Positions 59,971 through 64,000 of a DNA stretch of 64,000 bases are shown here, piece after piece (position 1 is the stretch's first letter; each line of letters opens with the position of its first letter). Under the pieces are notes generated by a model, which saw nothing but the letters and a program-made list of their open reading frames with translations, did not search any database and was not told the DNA's origin. Both the position numbers and the translations under genes were made by a program. Origin of the DNA: Chloroflexota bacterium (GTDB lineage: Bacteria > Chloroflexota > Anaerolineae > Anaerolineales > Villigracilaceae); assembly GCA_016234495.1 (NCBI GenBank), contig JACRBI010000030.1:116600-180599 (forward strand). The letters run 5' to 3'.

Positions 59971-61608
59971 ATGATGAGAAACCGTCTTCAAAAACTTTTA
60001 CACAAATCCGAGCGCGGACAGGCGATCATACTGGTCGCTTTTGCGATTATTGGGCTGGTTGCCATGGTCGGTCTTGTCACAGACACGGGGATTCTTTTGA
60101 TCGAATACGGCAAGCTCAAACGCGGCGTGGATGCGGCCGCGGTTTCAGCCGCACAGCAATACCGCTTAAGCGGCAACGTCCTTGATACAGAAGCCCTTGA
60201 GAACGCCGCATACAATTTCTTACAGTTAAATCAATCTACAGATATCACCAGCGTAACCGTACTGCACTGCGAAAGCGGCGCGGACGTATTCACTGACCTA
60301 AACACGAACGGTACCTGGGAGGCCGGCGAACCCCTGATCAAAGACTGGAACGGCAACGGAACATTTGACCCGGTAAACACACCATCGCTTTGCAACCCCG
60401 ACCCTGTAGGCAGCCCCAACGACAACCGCAAATTGGTTGAGGTTATTGCCTCCAAAAAAGTTTATTTCGGCTTTTTGTCAGTGATTGGAATTCGGGAAAC
60501 AACCGTAACAGCCAGCGCCGTCGGCGAAGCCGCCACCATTGACCTGGTGCTGGTCATAGACACCTCCGCTTCCATGGCCTACGAAACAGAACATATCGTT
60601 GGCACGACCCCTGTTCAGGATGCGGGCGACGACCCAAGCGTCTGCAATGGCACCAACACCTGCCAGCCCATGCGGGCGGTTAAGGATATTGCGCTGGATT
60701 TTCTAGACACTTTGTACTTCCCCTATGACCGGGTCGCAATCGTGACTATGACCAGCCAGACCCCCGGCGGCGACCGCAACCCGCGCTTATTACTGCCCTT
60801 GAACTCAGATAAAAATACGGTACGGGCTGCCATCAGCGGAATCAAGGTGTTCGAACCGCGAGATTGCGATGGCTCAAGCACTCCGGGAACCTGTTTAAAT
60901 TATGATGGCAGTGGTGTTTTTACAGGGGCTATTTGCCAAATCTTCGATAATCTCTCTGCCACCAATGACCCTTCCTCCTGCCCGTCCAGTAATGTTGGCG
61001 GCGCGCTTAATTTGGCAAGAGGCGCATTCACAGACCCGAGCGATCCTGATTTTGCGCGCCTTGACGCATTTTGGGTGGTTGTTACCCTGCTGGGCGGTCC
61101 TGCCAACGCGACAGACGCAACAGTCACATACCCCAACGGCTTCTGCCCTGCATATACTTTTTACCTCCAACCTGTCTCAGCCTGGCCCGGCCCTTGGTGC
61201 CGAGACAGGGAACCAAGCGTGCGCCATGCCGCTGACGATCCATTGGTGTCTTACGAAAATCCGATCAGCCATGCTGTCAGCGACATATCCTATTATGATG
61301 CCGACGATTACGCGCGCGACATGGCAGACAACCTTGCAACCCTGACAACCGGCGAAGGCGTTACCATCTTTACCATTGGATTGGGCGCCCAGATTCAAAG
61401 CACCGGCACAGTAGAGGTTGGGGAACCGCCAGTCGCCGAAGCCCTGCTACAATACATTGCCGAATGTGCCGGGGAGCCGGGACATATTTGCGATAACCCG
61501 GTCAAGGTCATTAACCACGGACAATATTTTTACGCCCCAGACAGCAACGCATTAACGGATATTTTTGATAGAATTGCAAAGAATATCGCCACCAAGATCT
61601 CGCAATAG
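59971..61608 (+). CDS. TadG-like protein with VWA domain
   Basis: 545 residues. TadG N-terminus ERGQAIILVAFAIIGLVAMV and YGKLKRGVDAAAVSAAQQYR. From about residue 188 a VWA domain begins with an intact MIDAS DLVLVIDTSASMAYETE, and further metal or ligand loops with many Cys (CDGSSTPGTC, CPSSN, CNGTNTC), probably disulfide-bonded outside the cell. It could act as an adhesin or pilus tip. Follows the TadE gene by 25 bases. Confidence 0.87.
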   Translation: MMRNRLQKLLHKSERGQAIILVAFAIIGLVAMVGLVTDTGILLIEYGKLKRGVDAAAVSAAQQYRLSGNVLDTEALENAAYNFLQLNQSTDITSVTVLHCESGADVFTDLNTNGTWEAGEPLIKDWNGNGTFDPVNTPSLCNPDPVGSPNDNRKLVEVIASKKVYFGFLSVIGIRETTVTASAVGEAATIDLVLVIDTSASMAYETEHIVGTTPVQDAGDDPSVCNGTNTCQPMRAVKDIALDFLDTLYFPYDRVAIVTMTSQTPGGDRNPRLLLPLNSDKNTVRAAISGIKVFEPRDCDGSSTPGTCLNYDGSGVFTGAICQIFDNLSATNDPSSCPSSNVGGALNLARGAFTDPSDPDFARLDAFWVVVTLLGGPANATDATVTYPNGFCPAYTFYLQPVSAWPGPWCRDREPSVRHAADDPLVSYENPISHAVSDISYYDADDYARDMADNLATLTTGEGVTIFTIGLGAQIQSTGTVEVGEPPVAEALLQYIAECAGEPGHICDNPVKVINHGQYFYAPDSNALTDIFDRIAKNIATKISQ

Positions 61609-61629
61609 CCCTGCTCCAAAGGAATTCGT

Positions 61630-63330
61630 ATGAACCCTCTGACACCACAACAGAAAAATGGAAAACGCAGGCAGCCTAAAAAGAAGGGGCAGGCCATCGT
61701 GGAATTCGTGCTCATCCTGCCGATCTTGATGCTGGTCTTGGTTGGGATGCTGGAGTTTGGGCGTTTGTTCTATGCCTGGCTAATCATTGAAAACTCCACC
61801 CGCTTCGGCATCCGCTATGCCACAGCTGGGACATATGACATAGCCCATTGCACAGACCTGGATGGCGACGGGACTCCCTGCGGCGGCGCGAGTGAACTGG
61901 AAGAGATTAAACTGGCAAGGCATCCATCCATTGAAGATGAGACCCGACGTGTGATTGTCGGCTTTCATTTTGACGAAGCCCTTGCTCAAAGCGCCAACGA
62001 TTATCTTAATATCACTGTATGCTCCGATGAAGGAGACTTCATCAGGCCGCAGATGCGCACTCCCGGCGTGTATGCCCAATGCACAAATGACCCGCTGGGC
62101 GAAAACGCCGGTGACCCGGGCGCGCAGGTCTTTGTCGCCGCAGACTATAACTTTACATTCATCGTCCTGCCGATCTTTAATATCGAGCCAAACATGATCC
62201 ATCTTGCATCCTACCGTTCCGGGTTGAACGAATCTTTCCGTATTGCCAAGATCGTCCAGCCGGCCTCCAGCCCCAACCCCGGCGGCGGCTTCGTGGTGGC
62301 ATCCAACACACCAACGAATACCCCCACACAAACGCCATCCATCACCCCTTCACCTACAAGGACATACACTCCCACTCTTACACGCACGCCAACCAATACG
62401 CGCACGCCAACCAACACCCCTACAAAAACAAACACACCGACTCCGACCGCCGTGCCGATCTGCGATAATATCGTGCTCACCAACGCGCGTTTCGTTTCCG
62501 ATGACTTTTTGGTGACAGTGGACAATAACAATACGGCAAGGGTATCGCTCGTCAGTTCCAGCCTGATCTGGGATACAACCTACGCAACCCCGGTTGGCAA
62601 CACGACGACGGCGATGTACTTCAATTCGGCTACTTTCAATAACGACACGTACACAACCACCAACTCCTGGACAAGCCCGGTCGACAGGACTGCATCACCG
62701 GCTGTTGACCTGCTGGGCAATGACTCGACTGACTGGGTCGCGGATTTCAATAACAAGAACTTCACAGGCTATTATGGTGTGACATTAACCTTTGATCTGG
62801 ACGGCAATGGAACTTGTGTAAAGAGCCTCGACACCACGGTTGCCACAGCCACGCCCACGCGTACGGCCACCATCACCCGCACACCAACCATCACCCGCAC
62901 GCCGACCAACACACGGACTGTCACGCGCACGCCGACCATCACGCGCACACCCACTATTACCCGCACACCGACCATTACCAATACCCCCACCATCACGCGC
63001 ACACCGACCATCACGCCGACCCGCACGCTGACACCAACCCGCACACTGACTCCCACCATTACGCAGACGCCGACCCGCACGCTGACACCCACGCGGACAG
63101 TCACGCCCACCATAACCCGCACGCCCACAAAAACAAACACGCCGACCATCACCCACACGCCGACAGTCACAGCCACGCGCACGCCCACGCGCACACCGAC
63201 CAACACGCCGACGCGGACTTCCACCCCGACCAAGACCTCCACGCCGACAATGACGCCAACCTATCAGCCGTCCAACACACCGACGAGAACACCGACACGG
63301 ACAGCCACGCCGCCCTGCCCGGATTGTTAG
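61630..63330 (+). CDS. TadE-like protein with two long Thr/Pro repeat regions
   Basis: 566 residues. TadE helix at [19 protein letters not shown] (about 22-40). After a globular part, a Thr/Pro stalk (about 225-275), a small domain (275-400, with [16 protein letters not shown] and CVKSLDTT), and a second, longer stalk (about 405-560) in which Thr occupies every second position, for example [11 protein letters not shown] repeated. It ends PPCPDC. The stalks could span the cell wall or be heavily O-glycosylated. Likely an exposed pilus-associated protein. Confidence 0.85.
   Translation: MNPLTPQQKNGKRRQPKKKGQAIVEFVLILPILMLVLVGMLEFGRLFYAWLIIENSTRFGIRYATAGTYDIAHCTDLDGDGTPCGGASELEEIKLARHPSIEDETRRVIVGFHFDEALAQSANDYLNITVCSDEGDFIRPQMRTPGVYAQCTNDPLGENAGDPGAQVFVAADYNFTFIVLPIFNIEPNMIHLASYRSGLNESFRIAKIVQPASSPNPGGGFVVASNTPTNTPTQTPSITPSPTRTYTPTLTRTPTNTRTPTNTPTKTNTPTPTAVPICDNIVLTNARFVSDDFLVTVDNNNTARVSLVSSSLIWDTTYATPVGNTTTAMYFNSATFNNDTYTTTNSWTSPVDRTASPAVDLLGNDSTDWVADFNNKNFTGYYGVTLTFDLDGNGTCVKSLDTTVATATPTRTATITRTPTITRTPTNTRTVTRTPTITRTPTITRTPTITNTPTITRTPTITPTRTLTPTRTLTPTITQTPTRTLTPTRTVTPTITRTPTKTNTPTITHTPTVTATRTPTRTPTNTPTRTSTPTKTSTPTMTPTYQPSNTPTRTPTRTATPPCPDC
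62310..62452 (+). repeat. Thr/Pro-coding repeat region 1
   Basis: Degenerate 6-base-period DNA (ACx CCx, ACx xxC) encoding TPTxTPT repeats in the TadE-like protein. Other frames stay open here, producing long spurious reading frames on both strands. Confidence 0.85.
62850..63312 (+). repeat. Thr/Pro-coding repeat region 2
   Basis: About 460 bases of minisatellite-like sequence (units such as cgcacaccgaccatcac) encoding alternating Thr. Units of 12-18 bases vary slightly, so the array can change length by slippage or recombination. Confidence 0.87.
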
Positions 63331-63341
63331 CAGGTCAAACG

Positions 63342-63376
63342 AAAAAAACACCCGTCAAATTGGCGGGTGTTTTTTT
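63342..63376. terminator. Intrinsic terminator after the Tad cluster
   Basis: AAAAAACACCCG (about 63343-63354) pairs with CGGGTGTTTTTT (63364-63375) around a 9-base loop. Confidence 0.9.
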
Positions 63377-63462
63377 ACGGTATAATTTTTGACCACGACA
63401 AAACTGAAAGGAGGCTTAAGAGAGTGTTTCCTGAGTCCGAACATCGGCAAGAAAAGAGCATT

Positions 63463-63537
63463 AACAACAGAGAACACGGAGTCCACAGAGGTTTTTTTAA
63501 GGGTTTTTCTCCGTGATCTTTGTGGTCTCTGTGGTAA
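63463..63537. repeat. Degenerate 'CCACAGAGG' palindrome, copy 2
   Basis: Left half AACAGAGAACACGGAGTCC..., right half ...GGTCTCTGTGGTAA; symmetrical but diverged, like 24200-24274. Confidence 0.8.
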
Positions 63538-63664
63538 AAAAATCTTTAAGAAACAGTCTCTAGGACAATTTTTTTACAGGGAAAGTCAGCGCATGGACTT
63601 TGGCAGCAGCGCCAAAGTTGACGAGGATGAGGGTTCTCCATTGCGAAATGGAGTTAACGAGTTT

Positions 63665-63698
63665 AGACCCTAATGGTTTCCAAAAACCTTTAGGGTCT
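63665..63698. repeat. Compact copy of the RAYT-associated palindrome
   Basis: AGACCCTAATGGTTT then AAAAACCTTTAGGGTCT, 34 bases; one mismatch in the left arm and a CC centre. Far (28 kb) from the other copies, so the family is dispersed. Confidence 0.85.
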
Positions 63699-63897
63699 GG
63701 TCGGAAAATCGAAAGATCAGCGGAAGCCCTTCGGGTACGCCATACCCGTCATTCTTTCCCTCCAAGGAAAACTTTGCCGACAAAACCCGCGGGTGATCGC
63801 GCGGTCAAAAGGCAAAGGGTGGCAAAAAACACAGGCATTAGGTAAAAAAAGGAATTAGGGGTAGTGGGCTTGACTAAATGAAATCGAATATTTTTTT

Positions 63898-63967
63898 ACC
63901 GCCGAGACGCAGAGAACGCGGAGAAATCCCCTTGAAAATCTCTGCGAACTCCGCGCCTCTGCGGTGA
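63898..63967. repeat. Degenerate 'CCGCAGAGG' palindrome, copy 3
   Basis: ACCGCCGAGACGCAGAG on the left and CTCTGCGGTGA on the right, a GC-rich variant of the same palindrome family. Confidence 0.8.
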
Positions 63968-64000
63968 TAGATGGCTGGCATCATTTACGCAAACCCATTA

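Larger units (their letters stand above)
63377..64000. other. Non-coding, palindrome-dense end of the window
   Basis: No convincing gene. The stretch holds two 'CCACAGAGG'-type palindromes (63463-63537 and 63898-63967), a short ACTTTGGC..GCCAAAGT hairpin (63596-63617), CTCCATT-GCG-AAATGGAG (about 63636-63653), the RAYT-type palindrome at 63665-63698 and GGGTA..TACCC near 63733-63747. A TATAAT at 63382-63387 and AAAGGAGG at 63409-63416 precede a 30-codon frame starting with GTG that runs into a palindrome; it may be the remains of a gene. Confidence 0.6.

Noticed and set aside
62772..63351. Long minus-strand and alternate-frame proteins in the Thr/Pro region
   Set aside because: Valine- or His/Ala-rich repeats are shadows of the ACx-rich minisatellite coding the TadE-like protein.
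63389..63673. 94-codon frame in the right-end repeats
   Set aside because: Its sequence (TTENTESTE, FLRDLCGLCG) is the usual translation of the 'cacagag' palindrome; no ribosome site or homologue-like pattern.
1..64000. tRNA, rRNA or origin of replication
   Set aside because: No cloverleaf-like sequence with CCA end, no rRNA stretch and no DnaA-box cluster was noticed; small RNAs cannot be excluded by eye.

Overview
The window reads as chromosomal DNA of an Anaerolineae-like Chloroflexota bacterium. This is an inference from gene content and style: many lipoproteins and surface proteins with Thr/Pro-rich linkers, TadE/TadG minor pilins, a KimA-type potassium importer, a xanthine-dehydrogenase-type hydroxylase with YqeB/YqeC/MocA accessory genes, a T-box before ileS and a dense load of palindromic repeats. 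There are no rRNA or tRNA genes, no CRISPR array, no integrase and no prophage that I can see.

Layout. 1-2.8 kb: end of a peptide-type ABC transporter operon (permease B end, permease C, binding lipoprotein). 2.9-9.4 kb: a YfbK-like VWA lipoprotein, then three tandem paralogous LysM/M23-like lipoproteins. 9.4-15.4 kb: OsmC, a TlpA-like thioredoxin, a cyclic-nucleotide-binding protein with a NifU-like partner, three LiaF-like membrane proteins, an epimerase and a TetR regulator. 15.5-22.4 kb: KimA-like K+ importer, USP-like membrane protein, KdpE/KdpD-like two-component pair, winged-helix protein and phosphoesterase. 22.4-26.3 kb: CNBD-histidine kinase, NUDIX, class II aldolase, coiled-coil protein. 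26.4-41.6 kb: molybdenum hydroxylase operon (fused FAD and FeS subunit, membrane protein, large subunit, hydrolase, DUF1361, yqeB, yqeC-mocA fusion, mocA), split by a type I restriction-modification island (hsdR, RAYT transposase, hsdM, hsdS, DUF7662). 41.7-45.3 kb: lipid genes (DagK, PlsC, phosphatidylcholine synthase), GNAT and a DUF433/DUF5615 pair. 45.4-55.1 kb: housekeeping genes (ileS with T-box, S1 protein, prfB with programmed frameshift, ftsY, trxA, two lipoproteins, murA). 55.2-63.3 kb: prepilin peptidase, four TadE-like and two TadG-like proteins. 63.3-64 kb: palindromic repeats only.

The most unusual biology is the interplay of palindromic repeats with genes. A REP-associated tyrosine transposase (35384-36082) is flanked by palindromes and carries a 95-base copy of the same family inside its own reading frame. 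Two more 95-base copies begin directly after stop codons in a region where the 3' end of hsdS is repeated. Other palindrome families lie in frame inside hsdR, the coxM-coxS fusion, and, at the same alignment position, inside two neighbouring MocA-like paralogues. Several genes have a -10 box only 6-8 bases before the start codon, suggesting leaderless transcripts.
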